DNA of 49,633 bases from positions 1-49,633 of the forward strand of contig JAJXUD010000029.1 in NCBI GenBank assembly GCA_021783235.1, given 5' to 3'. The translations under genes were made by a program, and so were the position numbers. The first letter of the stretch is position 1. Every line of letters starts with the position of its first letter. The notes beneath the pieces were generated by a model that made no database searches, had not been told where the DNA came from, and worked only from the letters and a program-made list of their open reading frames with translations. Source of the DNA: Myxococcales bacterium. GTDB lineage: Bacteria; Myxococcota; Myxococcia; Myxococcales; JAKAPL01. This document shows, one piece after another, positions 32,056 through 40,925 of the stretch.

Positions 32056-33363
32056 CTACTTCTCGAACTCGAGCCAGCCGAAGCGCGGCAGGTTGTGGAA
32101 GTCCGGCTGGAAGAGCGGGCTGAAGGCGCTGCCCTCGTTGACCTTGCGATTCTGCGACCAGTCGAGCCGGTAGAGGTTCAGCCGCCAGCGGTCGCCGGGC
32201 TGCGGCGGTACGTGGGGCACCGAGGAGAGTTTCGCGATGGGGATGGCGAGCTCGGCCGTCCAGCCGCGGTCGACGTCGGAGGGGTCGTTCAGCGTGCCGT
32301 CCACCACGACGGCGGTCTTCATCCCCGACTCCCAGGTCAGATCCATCCCCTGACGGCGCGCCGGGAAGTAGGCGTCGAAGGTCACGTTCGCGGGCGAGAG
32401 CTCGAGCTCGTCGTAGGTCTTGCCGTCGCCGTCGGCGTCGATGAAGACCTCGACGGCCTCCTCGTTGTAGAGCGGCTCGTCGTGCTTCGTGTAGCTCGAC
32501 CAGACGTCGGGGTCCTCGCACTGGAATCCGACGTAGAGGTTCTGGTCGTCCCAGAGGATCCGCGCCTGCGTCGGGAGCTTCGTCGGGGCGCCGTCGAGGC
32601 TGCGCACGAGCTGCACCGGCGCGGCCCGTTGCCAGTCGGCCTCGTCCAGCTTGCCGTCGATCACGATCGGCCCCTTCGCGCGGGCGGCGCGATAGGTGGG
32701 CAAGGGCGCGCTCGGTCCGTCGCCGATCGGGATCTCTCCGACGTGGAGCCGGTTCTCGGCGCCGAGCTTGGGATCGTCGAGCGGAAGCCGCGTCTCGCCC
32801 TGGAAGAGGCCGACGTACAGGTCGAGCGCCTTGCCCGAGAGCTGCGGCGGGAGCCGGAGCAGCTCGTCGTCGCGGAAGAGCTGGCCCGGCTTCCACTCCG
32901 AGGTCGGCAGGCTGCCCGAAATCGCGACGTGGTCGCCGTTGACGACGATGCCAGGCTCCCCGGGCCGCTCGAGGTGGACGAAGATCGTCCAGTCGCCGCC
33001 CGCGAGCGGCTTCTCGACCTTCCAGTAGTGGGTGAGCCGCATCAGTCCCCCCGGGAACGGCTGGGCGGGGGCCCACTCGTAGCCCAGGTAGCGGACGGCT
33101 CCGCCGCCGAAGGTGGCGCCGTCCTTGGCCGAGGCAAGCGGGTGCATCGTCGCGGGCGGCGCGGCGAGGAACGCCTGCTTCGGCGGCTCGCGCGGCGCCT
33201 GTGGCTGGGGCTGGTTCGGCGCGTAGGGCGAGGTCGGTGAGCCCTCCGGGGCGTAGGGCGTGCGAGGGCGCGAGGGGTTCGGCGCGAGCGAGTCCTTGCA
33301 GCCCGCGGAGGCGAGGCCGACGGCGAGGAGCGCCGCGAGGGCGCTGGAGCGGGGTCTGTTCAT
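32056..33363 (-). CDS. Lipoprotein with CBM9-type carbohydrate-binding-like domain
   Basis: The product is 435 residues with a lipoprotein signal (AVGLASAGC, Cys22) and a Pro-rich spacer to about residue 65. The middle part is a beta-rich domain (YLGYEWAPAQPFPGGLMRL). The C-terminal ~200 residues match the CBM9/DOMON-like fold: IVIDGKLDEADWQRA, ILWDDQNLYVGFQCEDPDVW, AVEVFIDADGDGKTYDELE and WTAELAIPI. In other proteins this domain binds sugars or haem-like ligands; here the ligand is unknown. It is probably on the outer membrane. It converges on the 92-residue gene. Confidence 0.8.
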   Translation of the reverse strand: MNRPRSSALAALLAVGLASAGCKDSLAPNPSRPRTPYAPEGSPTSPYAPNQPQPQAPREPPKQAFLAAPPATMHPLASAKDGATFGGGAVRYLGYEWAPAQPFPGGLMRLTHYWKVEKPLAGGDWTIFVHLERPGEPGIVVNGDHVAISGSLPTSEWKPGQLFRDDELLRLPPQLSGKALDLYVGLFQGETRLPLDDPKLGAENRLHVGEIPIGDGPSAPLPTYRAARAKGPIVIDGKLDEADWQRAAPVQLVRSLDGAPTKLPTQARILWDDQNLYVGFQCEDPDVWSSYTKHDEPLYNEEAVEVFIDADGDGKTYDELELSPANVTFDAYFPARRQGMDLTWESGMKTAVVVDGTLNDPSDVDRGWTAELAIPIAKLSSVPHVPPQPGDRWRLNLYRLDWSQNRKVNEGSAFSPLFQPDFHNLPRFGWLEFEK

Positions 33364-33445
33364 GGCGGCGAGAAGCTAGCAGATCGCGCGCCGCCCGCGC
33401 CACGCCGGGGGCGGCGCCGGAAGAGGCCCCCTCGCGACGGTCCGG

Positions 33446-33859
33446 TCAGGCCTGGTTCAGCCGGGCGCCTCGGACGATGAGATCGAAGAGCTCGCGGTGG
33501 CCGCGAAACCAGCTCGAGAACTGGATGGGGCCGCGCCGCGTGAAGACCTCGTAGACGGTCATCGCGGGGCCAGGCGAGATCTCGACGCGGAGGATGTCGC
33601 CGAAGTCGAACGACTGGAGCCGCAGGAGGCGGCGGACCGTCAGCCCGTCCTCGTGCACGGCGATCGACTGGCTCGCGTGGTAGACGAGGAAGACGCCGAA
33701 GAAGCCGAGGAAGAAGAAGACGGTGAGGTAGGTCTTTCCGCCCACGCCGGGGAGGGTGCAGAGCACGAGCAGGACGAAGAGCCACGACGCCGCGCCGGCA
33801 GCGAGCGCCCCAATGAGCGCCGGGCTCGGGCGAAACGTCCGGTCGGCCTTCTCCGCCAC
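33446..33859 (-). CDS. Small inner-membrane protein with PH-like domain
   Basis: The product is 137 residues. Two membrane helices (ALAAGAASWLFVLLVLC and FFFLGFFGVFLVYHA) are followed by a beta-rich cytoplasmic part (IAVHEDGLTVRRLLRLQSFDFGDI) that resembles bacterial PH-like domains. The function is unknown. It lies 38 nt after the cyclic-nucleotide-binding gene in the same direction. Confidence 0.7.
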   Translation of the reverse strand: MAEKADRTFRPSPALIGALAAGAASWLFVLLVLCTLPGVGGKTYLTVFFFLGFFGVFLVYHASQSIAVHEDGLTVRRLLRLQSFDFGDILRVEISPGPAMTVYEVFTRRGPIQFSSWFRGHRELFDLIVRGARLNQA

Positions 33860-33897
33860 GAGAAAAGCCTAGGGGACGCCGGGCGTCCGCGCAACCG

Positions 33898-35019
33898 TCA
33901 GGCCGCGAGTCCGGGGACGCCCGTGTCGCCCACGAAGACGTCCCGCGCCACGAGGAGCCCCTCGGCGCGCAGCCGCTCCGGAAGCTGCTTCAGCTCGGGC
34001 TGATCGCGGAGGAGCTCGGCGAAGGCGCGGTGTGAGAGGAGCGCGAGGGAGCAGGGAGTCGCCGCGACGGCCGCGACGGAGGTGGGCGTCCCCACCAGGG
34101 CGGAGACGTGGCCGAAGAACTGGCCGCGGGTGAGCCGCGCGATCTCCGTGGGTTTCTCGCCCTTCGGCTGGCGACGCAGGACGACCTGGCCGTTCATGAC
34201 GAGGAAGAGGCCGTTCGTCACCTCGCCCGTCGACACCAGGATCTCGCGGGCCGCGACGTCGACCGACGTGAAGCGGGCGGTGACGGCCGGCCGCTCGGCG
34301 TCTGGGATCTCGGCGAAGAGCGGCGACGAGGCGAGGAACACCGTGAGCAGCCGCTCCTGGTAGAAGCGACGGAGGGCGATCCGGGCCGAGGCGTGCCGCT
34401 TGACGAGCCGCGCGAGCGCGGTGCCGGGGACCTCGAGCAGCACCGCCCCGCTCGCCGCGCGCACGGTGGCGGCGCGGCGACGCCCGGCGAAGAGGCCGAA
34501 GACGCCGAGCAGCTCGCCGGGTCCGACGCGGCGGAAGGGCGTCGGCACCGGCGAGCGTCGACCCCGGGCGCGCACCGCCTGGAGGTCCCCCTCGACCACG
34601 ATGAAGAAGCTGCGCGCCGGCTGCCCCTCGTAGAAGACGATCTCGCCCGACGCCAGCTCGCGCCGGTGGCAGGAGCGGGCGAGCTCGGCGCAGGCCGCGG
34701 CCGAGAGCTCGCCGAAGAGCGGCACCGCCCGTAGATCGGGGTCGAGGGGGGATGGTGCGGCCGGGGGCAGCTCCGGCCGCTCCTCGCCGGCCTCCGCGGC
34801 GCCGAGATCGGCCAGGCTGAAGACGCGCGTCAGCTCGAGCGCGTCGACCAGCCGCTCCTGGCCGGCGTCGCGCACGATCGGCTCGAGCGCGCGGGCCAGC
34901 CGCACCGGCGCGGGCGGCAGCGGCACGGCCACGTGCGTCTCGGGCCGGCGGCCCGCGGATCTCCGGTAGGCCCGGACCAGCTCCATCAGATCCGGCGGCT
35001 TCGTCTTCGCACGCGCCAT
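33898..35019 (-). CDS. Protein with two cyclic-nucleotide-binding domains
   Basis: The product is 373 residues. After an Arg/Pro-rich N-terminal 100 residues come two cNMP-binding beta-rolls. The first begins VPLFGELSAAACAELARSC with GEIVFYEGQPARSFFIVVEG and RVGPGELLGVFGLF. The second begins SSPLFAEIPDAERPAVTARF with ILVSTGEVTNGLFLVMNGQV and LTRGQFFGHVSALVG. The phosphate-binding cassettes lack a clear canonical Arg-Ala pair at the expected place, except RRRAATVRA in the first, so cyclic-nucleotide binding is uncertain. No DNA-binding domain follows. ATG 35019 lies 13 nt after the TIGR02757-like gene, suggesting co-transcription. Confidence 0.8.
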   Translation of the reverse strand: MARAKTKPPDLMELVRAYRRSAGRRPETHVAVPLPPAPVRLARALEPIVRDAGQERLVDALELTRVFSLADLGAAEAGEERPELPPAAPSPLDPDLRAVPLFGELSAAACAELARSCHRRELASGEIVFYEGQPARSFFIVVEGDLQAVRARGRRSPVPTPFRRVGPGELLGVFGLFAGRRRAATVRAASGAVLLEVPGTALARLVKRHASARIALRRFYQERLLTVFLASSPLFAEIPDAERPAVTARFTSVDVAAREILVSTGEVTNGLFLVMNGQVVLRRQPKGEKPTEIARLTRGQFFGHVSALVGTPTSVAAVAATPCSLALLSHRAFAELLRDQPELKQLPERLRAEGLLVARDVFVGDTGVPGLAA

Positions 35020-35032
35020 GGCGCGAGGGATG

Positions 35033-35995
35033 CTAGTGAACGGGGAGCGGCCGCGCAACGGGGGCCTCGCCCGCTCGACGGGCGATCGCGCCCAGCCGGA
35101 CGACGCGGGGCCCGGGGCCGCAGACGCCGAGCAGGGAGCAGGCCCGGCAGCCGTCGGCGCGGCGCGCGGGTGGGCAAGCGCCGCTCATACCGTAGTGGCA
35201 GAGCGCGAAGTCGTACTTGATCGGGTCGTCGGGGTCGAGCTGCCGCAGCGAGGCGGTGACGTCGAGGGCGGTCTTCCAAGAGGCGTCGCGGCGGCGCGTC
35301 AGGCCGAGGTTGCCCGCCATCCGCGCGACGTGGGTGTCGAGCGGGATGACGAGCGCCCGCTTCGGGACGCCCTGGGCCGCCCAGACGCCGAAGTCGACGG
35401 CGTCGGGGCCGCGGACCATCCAGCGCAAGTAGAGGTTGAGCCGCTTACAGGCCCCGCCGGTCGCGGGCCCGGGCAGGAGGTGATCGAGCGAGCGCGGCGG
35501 GCCGAGCCGCGCGATCACGGACGAGAAGTCGCGCCCCTTGAGCCAGGCGGTGAAGCGGCCGAGTGCGCCGGCGAGCGGATCCTCCGAGCCGCCTGCCAGG
35601 GAGAGGCAGCGCGCGAAGAGGGCGCCGAGGCCGCCGTGCTCGCGGCGCGCCTCGCCCGCGGCCCAGAGGAGGCAGGCGACGTCGGCGCCGACGTTGAAGC
35701 GGTAGACGAAGCGCTCGAGCCCGGCCCAGTCGGAGGACTCTCTCAGCGCGTCCACGAAGCGGGCGGGCGAGGGGCCCATGCGCTGGAGCAGCGCCGCCAC
35801 GAGGGGCTTGAAGAGGTCGACGCGGCCGTAGGCGAGCGCGGAGGCGAGCAGGCCGGCGACCTCGATGTCGGCCGGGTCGTCGTAGGCGTGGACCAGCTCG
35901 ACGGGATCGTGCGGCAGCCGCGCGCGGAGATCGGCTCCTTCGAGGAACCGGTCGAGCACGGGGCGGAGCCGCTCGGCGCGCTCGGGGGTCAACAT
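35033..35995 (-). CDS. TIGR02757/DUF2400-like protein with possible 4Fe-4S motif
   Basis: The product is 320 residues. Family-like segments are DPVELVHAYDDPADIEVAGL, RFVYRFN, KRLNLYLRWMVRGPD and IPLDTHVARMAGNLGL, the last resembling the HhH-GPD DNA glycosylase hairpin region. The C-terminus has cysteines spaced C-x8-C-x2-C-x5-C (within ACPPARRADGCRACSLLGVC), close to the C-x6-C-x2-C-x5-C iron-sulfur loop of endonuclease III. A DNA-repair-like role is therefore inferred, not established. ATG 35995 was chosen because the family N-terminus starts there. It lies 22 nt after the moaB-like gene. Confidence 0.72.
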   Translation of the reverse strand: MLTPERAERLRPVLDRFLEGADLRARLPHDPVELVHAYDDPADIEVAGLLASALAYGRVDLFKPLVAALLQRMGPSPARFVDALRESSDWAGLERFVYRFNVGADVACLLWAAGEARREHGGLGALFARCLSLAGGSEDPLAGALGRFTAWLKGRDFSSVIARLGPPRSLDHLLPGPATGGACKRLNLYLRWMVRGPDAVDFGVWAAQGVPKRALVIPLDTHVARMAGNLGLTRRRDASWKTALDVTASLRQLDPDDPIKYDFALCHYGMSGACPPARRADGCRACSLLGVCGPGPRVVRLGAIARRAGEAPVARPLPVH

Positions 35996-36017
35996 CGGGG
36001 ATCCCGGGGAGCCAATG

Positions 36018-36590
36018 CTAGTGTGCCCCCGCTTCGCGCTGGAACGGGCTGGCGGCCTCCGCCTGGCCGTGCCGGGGGCCGAGCAGTCCCACCGCGTGGC
36101 CGAGCTCGGGGACGATGAGCCGCTCCAGGGCGAGGCGGACCGCCGAGGGGCTGCCCGGGAGGGCGAAGACGACGAGCCCGGCGGCGGTGCCGGCGGCGGC
36201 GCGCGAGAGCCACGCGGCCGGCCCGATCTCCTGGAACGAGAGGGCACGGAAGAGCTCGCCGAAGCCGTCGAGCCGCTTGTCCCAGAGCGGCTCGAGCGCC
36301 TCGAGCGTCCGGTCGGTCGGCGAGAGCCCCGTGCCGCCGGTGAGGACGACGGCCCGCGCGCCGGCCTGCGGGGCGCGCCGGATCAGGGCGTCGCGCAGCT
36401 CGGCGGGATCGTCGCGCACGAGGCACGCCCCGACGACCTCGTGCCCGGCCCCGGTCAAGAGCTCGCGGGCGATCCGGCCGCCCAGGTCGTCGGCCTCGGT
36501 GCGGGTCGACGAGCAGCTGATGACGAAGCAGGGGACCCGCCGCGGCGCCGCCTGCCGATGGCGCTCGTGCGGTCGCGGCTCCTCGCTCAC
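36018..36590 (-). CDS. moaB: MoaB/Mog-family molybdopterin adenylyltransferase-like protein
   Basis: The product is 190 residues. The MPT-binding fold is shown by VISCSSTRTEADDLGGRIA, VVLTGGTGLSPTDRTLEAL and FRALSFQEIGPAAWLSRAA, with VVFALPGSPSAVRLALE near the C-terminus. The family adenylates molybdopterin or is a non-catalytic relative in molybdenum cofactor synthesis. No other cofactor genes are visible nearby, so its job here is unclear. The GTG start at 36590 overlaps the stop of the PEGA lipoprotein gene by 4 nt (GTGA). Confidence 0.85.
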   Translation of the reverse strand: MSEEPRPHERHRQAAPRRVPCFVISCSSTRTEADDLGGRIARELLTGAGHEVVGACLVRDDPAELRDALIRRAPQAGARAVVLTGGTGLSPTDRTLEALEPLWDKRLDGFGELFRALSFQEIGPAAWLSRAAAGTAAGLVVFALPGSPSAVRLALERLIVPELGHAVGLLGPRHGQAEAASPFQREAGAH

Positions 36591-37198
36591 GGCGGGGCGC
36601 TCGAAGGCAGGTCGATGCCGCCGCGGTAGGAATCGACCGCGTGCCGCACCCGGGCCGCGTCCGGCGCGTCGGGCGCGAGGAAGAGGTACTGCTCGTACTC
36701 GCGGATCGCCTGCTCGTCCCGCCCCATCTTCGCGAAACAGCTCCCCATGCCGCGGTGGGCCCGCGCATCGCGGGGCGAGAGCTCGAGCAGCCGGGCCCAG
36801 GCCTCGGCGGCGTGGCCCCAGTCGCGTCGCCGCTCGAGCTCGCGGGCCAGGGCGCCGAGGCCCTTCGGCTCGTTCATGTCGAGCGGCCTCGGCGGTCGCC
36901 AGCCCTCGGGCGTGAGCACGACCCCGAGTCGATCGCCGCCGCCGAGAAGCTGCGCGCGGCTGCCCGTCAGCGTCCGCGGCGTGAAGCCCTGGAGCGCGAT
37001 GGTGAGCGTCACCGTCCGTCCCGCCGGCAGGTCGACCCCCGTCGGCGCCCGGCCGGCCGGATGGCCGTCGAGCGCGACGAGCGCTCCCGCCGGCAGCGAA
37101 TCGACCTGGACGCCGTTCGACAGCTCGTCCAGCGTCAGCTTCCTCGGGCCCGAGCAGCCGGCGCCGATCAGCGCCGCGCACAAGAGCAATCGCCTCAC
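36587..37198 (-). CDS. PEGA-domain / TPR lipoprotein
   Basis: The product is 203 residues with a lipoprotein signal (MRRLLLCAALIGAGC). Residues about 28-75 form a PEGA-like domain (VQVDSLPAGALVALDGHPAG then VTLTIALQGF), typical of surface proteins. Residues about 115-180 form two TPR-like helix pairs (HAAEAWARLLELSPRDARAH and DEQAIREYEQYLFLAPD). It is probably a periplasmic or outer-membrane scaffold. The GTG start lies 1 nt past the esterase stop, so the genes are coupled. Confidence 0.75.
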   Translation of the reverse strand: MRRLLLCAALIGAGCSGPRKLTLDELSNGVQVDSLPAGALVALDGHPAGRAPTGVDLPAGRTVTLTIALQGFTPRTLTGSRAQLLGGGDRLGVVLTPEGWRPPRPLDMNEPKGLGALARELERRRDWGHAAEAWARLLELSPRDARAHRGMGSCFAKMGRDEQAIREYEQYLFLAPDAPDAARVRHAVDSYRGGIDLPSSAPP

Positions 37199-37199
37199 G

Positions 37200-39155
37200 T
37201 CAGGGTTCCGCGTCGATCTGGCTGTCGCCGCTCTTCAGGTAGGTCCCCGCCTGGGCGCGGGCCGCGGACACCAGCTCGAACACGCCGTGGGGGTTGTCCT
37301 TCTTGGGATCGGGGAAGCCGTAATGGGACAGGTCGAACTTCCAGAGGCCGCTGATCCCGCCGCTCGCGGAGGCCGCCGCGTCGAGGGCCGGGATGCCGAA
37401 GGCGGCGGCCAGATCGTCGGTCGCCTCGTTCGGAATCGTCTGGTCGTTCAGCCCCTCGATCAGGAGGAAGTGCTTCTTCGGATCGAGCGTCTGCGCGTAG
37501 TCGATGGGGTCGCCCGACTCGAGGATCACCTGGCCCACCGTCTGCACCACCGGCAAGAACTCCTGGAAGTTGGGATCGATGCCCCCATTCGCCCCGAAGA
37601 GGCTGACGCCGAGGTTTCCCGCGATGAGGAGCCCGAGAGAGCTCTCGATGCTCGGCGAGCCGATGATGGTGGAGAGTCCGCCGCCGGGGACGAGGAGCAC
37701 GCCCCCGGTGACGCGCGGGTCGAGGGAGACGAAGGTCGCCCCCATGATGCCCCCGAGGCTCTCGCCCAGGTAGCCGAGGCGGGTCGGGTCGATCGTGGCG
37801 CCGTCGAGCCCCGCCGGCCACGAGGCGGCGATCCGCATCACCTGCATCATGTCGAACGCCATCTCGCGAAAGTAGTCGCGCGTCACCGTGAGGTCTTGTA
37901 GGTCGAAGAATTCGAGCGAGCTGCCCCGGCTCTGGTGGCTCGGCGCGTCGATGCCGATGCAGCCGAAGCCCGCCTGGGCGAGCCACTCGGCCTTCGAGAG
38001 GCAGAAGGTCGGATCGGGCCCGCCGTTGCCGTTCTCGTGGAGGCTGTTGCCGCCCCCGAGGCCGTGGCCGGCCACCACGATCGGATAGCCGCTGGCGGGC
38101 ATCGGGATCGTGGCGGGATTCGGGAGCGCCAGGACGAACTGCCGGGTGACGTCGCGGGCGCTCCCGGGGTCGGCCACGGACGCGGGCTGGAAGTGGCCCT
38201 GCTCACCGTCGCGCAGATCCTTCATCGGCAGGGCGCCGGCGACGACGGTGCCGACGTCGACGGGTGGGCTCTCCCAGCCCTCCTGGTGGAACCAGGGGTC
38301 GAGGGTCGAGATCGTTCCCGCGTCGGCGCTGAAGACGCCCTCGGGGCACTGGCCCGAGAGGCTCGTTGCGCCCGAGCCGCACTGGGTGAGCGGCGTCGAG
38401 GCGACGATCAGCGTCGGAAAGGTGGAGAGCGGCTGGGAGATCCAGGGCACCACGGCCTCGAGATCGGAGCGCGCCTTCGCCGTCGTGAAGAGATCCGCGA
38501 AGACCACGTGCGCGGCCGTGGTCCCGAGAGCGGCCGCGATGGCCGAGACGTCGCCGGCGCCGGGGCCGTTCTTCCAGGCCCAGAAGTCGGGCGAGGCGAC
38601 GAGCGGCGTGCCGCCCGCGGTCGCGGCGTCGGTGAGCACGAGCGCAAAGGGCGTCCCCTCGTCGAGCGGGACGGACGGGTGGACGCGGGCCACGGGAAGG
38701 GTCGGATCGACCGAGACGACCGGCGGCGGGCCCAGCTTCGGGCTGCTCCCGAGCTGGACGTAGGCGAACGCGCTCGAGAGGGAGGCGGCGTCGGGCGTGC
38801 TGGAGAACGGCACGAGCTCGGCCGCGAAATTGCCGAAGCCCTGGCTCGTCTCCATCAGGGCGCCGAGTTGGTCGAGGTAGGTGGAGAAGGCCGTGCCGCC
38901 CTCGGCCGCGAGCGCCGGCGGGGTGAACGGCTGCCAGTAGTTCGGCCGGGTCAAGACGCCGCCGTCGGCGTCGACCAGCCGGCCATCCGGAAACGGGTTC
39001 GAGGGGTCATTTGCGTCGGCGGTCCAGAGCGGGTGCGGCCCCGACGGAGGAGGGCCCGCGTCCGACTGGCCCTGCGACGGCTTGCCGCCGCAGCCGAGCG
39101 CGAGGTCCAGCGAGAGAACGAGCGGGACGACCGAAGCGAGGACGAGAGATCTCAT
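37200..39155 (-). CDS. Large esterase/lipase-like lipoprotein (alpha/beta hydrolase)
   Basis: The product is 651 residues with a lipoprotein signal (SLDLALGC, Cys22) and an unstructured Gly/Ser/Pro region. The C-terminal half is an alpha/beta hydrolase: oxyanion-hole-like YPIVVAGHGLGGGNS, nucleophile elbow GYLGESLGGIMGATF (Ser in GESLGG), a later acidic region LLIEGLNDQTIPNEATDD and a candidate catalytic His in KDNPHGVFEL. The N-terminal half carries an unassigned beta-rich domain with a possible disulfide (TQCGSGATSLSGQC). It is likely outer-membrane anchored; the substrate is unknown. It leads the operon to the PEGA and moaB-like genes. Confidence 0.78.
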   Translation of the reverse strand: MRSLVLASVVPLVLSLDLALGCGGKPSQGQSDAGPPPSGPHPLWTADANDPSNPFPDGRLVDADGGVLTRPNYWQPFTPPALAAEGGTAFSTYLDQLGALMETSQGFGNFAAELVPFSSTPDAASLSSAFAYVQLGSSPKLGPPPVVSVDPTLPVARVHPSVPLDEGTPFALVLTDAATAGGTPLVASPDFWAWKNGPGAGDVSAIAAALGTTAAHVVFADLFTTAKARSDLEAVVPWISQPLSTFPTLIVASTPLTQCGSGATSLSGQCPEGVFSADAGTISTLDPWFHQEGWESPPVDVGTVVAGALPMKDLRDGEQGHFQPASVADPGSARDVTRQFVLALPNPATIPMPASGYPIVVAGHGLGGGNSLHENGNGGPDPTFCLSKAEWLAQAGFGCIGIDAPSHQSRGSSLEFFDLQDLTVTRDYFREMAFDMMQVMRIAASWPAGLDGATIDPTRLGYLGESLGGIMGATFVSLDPRVTGGVLLVPGGGLSTIIGSPSIESSLGLLIAGNLGVSLFGANGGIDPNFQEFLPVVQTVGQVILESGDPIDYAQTLDPKKHFLLIEGLNDQTIPNEATDDLAAAFGIPALDAAASASGGISGLWKFDLSHYGFPDPKKDNPHGVFELVSAARAQAGTYLKSGDSQIDAEP

Positions 39156-39251
39156 GGGGCACCGGGAGGAACGGGTGGTGCCGAGCGTAGCACACGGTCC
39201 CTGCGCCGAGTATCATCCGCGCGGTCGGGCCGCACCTTCCGGAGAACCCGC

Positions 39252-40901
39252 TTGCTGCCGCTGCGCGTCGCGCTCGCCCAGATCGACACCACCGTCGGCG
39301 CCTTCGAGGCGAACGCCGCGGCGGTGCGCGAGGCCACGGCCCGCGCCCGGGCGGCCGGCGCACAGCTCGTGGTCTTCCCCGAGCTCACCCTCACCGGCTA
39401 TCCGCCGCGCGATCTGCTCGAGCTGCGCCGCTTCGTCGACCGCTCCGAGGCGACGCTCGCCGCGCTGGCGGCGCCCGCCGACTGGTCGAAGGGCATCGCC
39501 GTCGCGGTCGGCTTCGCCGAGCGGCACGGCGGGATCGGCGCCGGCGTCTACAACGCGGCGGCCGTCCTCCAGGACGGTCGGGTCGACCGGATTCGGAAGC
39601 GGCTCCTGCCGACCTACGACGTCTTCGACGAGCGACGCACCACCGATCCCGGGCCGCCGAGCGCGCCCGTCGCCATCGCCGGCCGGCGCGTCGGCTTCAC
39701 CATCTGCGAGGACGTCTGGAACGACGAGGCCTTCTGGCGGACGCGCCGCTACCCCGAGGATCCGGTGACGGAGCTCGTGCGGGAGGGGATCGACCTGCTC
39801 GTCAACCTGAGCGCGAGCCCGTTCGCGCAGGGGAAGTCCCAGCTTCGCGAGGAGATGCTCGCGGCGCTCTGCCGGCGCCACCGGGTCCCGCTCGCCTACG
39901 CGAACCTCGTCGGCGGGAACGACCAGCTCGTCTTCGACGGCCGGAGCGTCGCCCTGGGGGCGGACGGCGGCGTCTCGGCGCGCGGGCCCGCCTTCGAGGA
40001 TGCGCTGGTCCTCGCCTGGCAGGAACGGCCTCTGCCGCCGCTGCCCGCCGCCGGGAGCGACGCCGAGCTCGACGAGCTCGAGCGCGCGCTCGCCGTCGGC
40101 CTTCGCGACTACGCCCGCAAGACCGGCTTCTCGGGGGCGCTGCTCGGCCTGTCGGGCGGCGTCGATTCCGCCCTCACCGCCTGCCTTGCGGTCCGGGCGC
40201 TCGGGCCCGACGCCGTTCGCGGCGTCGCCTTGCCCTCGCGCTTCACCTCGTCGATGAGCGACGAGGACGCGGAGCGGCTCGCGCGCGCCCTGGGCATCCG
40301 CTTCGACGTCGTCCCCATCGAGCCGGTCTTCGAGCGCTACCTCACCTCGCTCACGCCCGTCATCGGGCCCCCCGCCGGGGTGACCGCCGAGAACCTCCAG
40401 TCGCGCGTCCGGGGCGCGCTCCTCATGGCGCTCTCGAACCAGAGCGGCGCTCTGCTGCTCGCCACCGGGAACAAGAGCGAGCTGTCGGTGGGCTACACGA
40501 CGCTCTACGGCGATCTGTCGGGCGGCCTCGCCCCGATCGGCGACGTCACGAAGACGGCCGTCTACCGGCTCGCGCGCCACCAGAACCGGGAGCGCGATTT
40601 CATCCCCGAGCGGACGCTGACCCGGCCGCCCACCGCTGAGCTGCGGCAAGGCCAGACCGACCAGGACACGCTGCCGCCCTACGAGCTTCTCGACGAGGTC
40701 GTTCGGCTCTCGACCGAGGAGCGGCTCTCGGCGGACGAGATCGTGGCCCGCGGCCTCCCAGAGGGGCCGGTGCGGCAGATCCTCTCCCTGCTCGTGCGCA
40801 GCGAGTACAAGCGGCGCCAGGCGCCGCCGATCCTGCGCGTGACCTCGCGGGCCTTCGGCGACGGCTGGCGCTTCCCGATCGCCCACCGCTTCGAGCGGTA
40901 G
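39252..40901 (+). CDS. nadE: Glutamine-dependent NAD synthetase
   Basis: The product is 549 residues, matching the two-domain bacterial type. It amidates nicotinate adenine dinucleotide to NAD. The N-terminal glutaminase (nitrilase fold) has the Glu-Lys-Cys triad in VFPELTLTGYPPRDLLEL, KRLLPTYDVFDERR and GFTICEDVWND. The synthetase domain has the P-loop LSGGVDSALTA (about residue 300), FTSSMSDEDAERLARALGI and the ATP/NaAD site TGNKSELSVGYTTLYGD. TTG 39252 has GGAG upstream. It is divergent from the esterase gene across 96 bp. Confidence 0.94.
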   Translation: MLPLRVALAQIDTTVGAFEANAAAVREATARARAAGAQLVVFPELTLTGYPPRDLLELRRFVDRSEATLAALAAPADWSKGIAVAVGFAERHGGIGAGVYNAAAVLQDGRVDRIRKRLLPTYDVFDERRTTDPGPPSAPVAIAGRRVGFTICEDVWNDEAFWRTRRYPEDPVTELVREGIDLLVNLSASPFAQGKSQLREEMLAALCRRHRVPLAYANLVGGNDQLVFDGRSVALGADGGVSARGPAFEDALVLAWQERPLPPLPAAGSDAELDELERALAVGLRDYARKTGFSGALLGLSGGVDSALTACLAVRALGPDAVRGVALPSRFTSSMSDEDAERLARALGIRFDVVPIEPVFERYLTSLTPVIGPPAGVTAENLQSRVRGALLMALSNQSGALLLATGNKSELSVGYTTLYGDLSGGLAPIGDVTKTAVYRLARHQNRERDFIPERTLTRPPTAELRQGQTDQDTLPPYELLDEVVRLSTEERLSADEIVARGLPEGPVRQILSLLVRSEYKRRQAPPILRVTSRAFGDGWRFPIAHRFER

Positions 40902-40925
40902 CCGGCCGCCGGCCCGTCGCGGACG

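Noticed and set aside
35019-35058. Longer start (ATG 35058) for the cyclic-nucleotide-binding protein
   Set aside because: It would overlap the end of the upstream gene by 26 nt. ATG 35019 leaves a 13-nt spacing and a plausible N-terminus.
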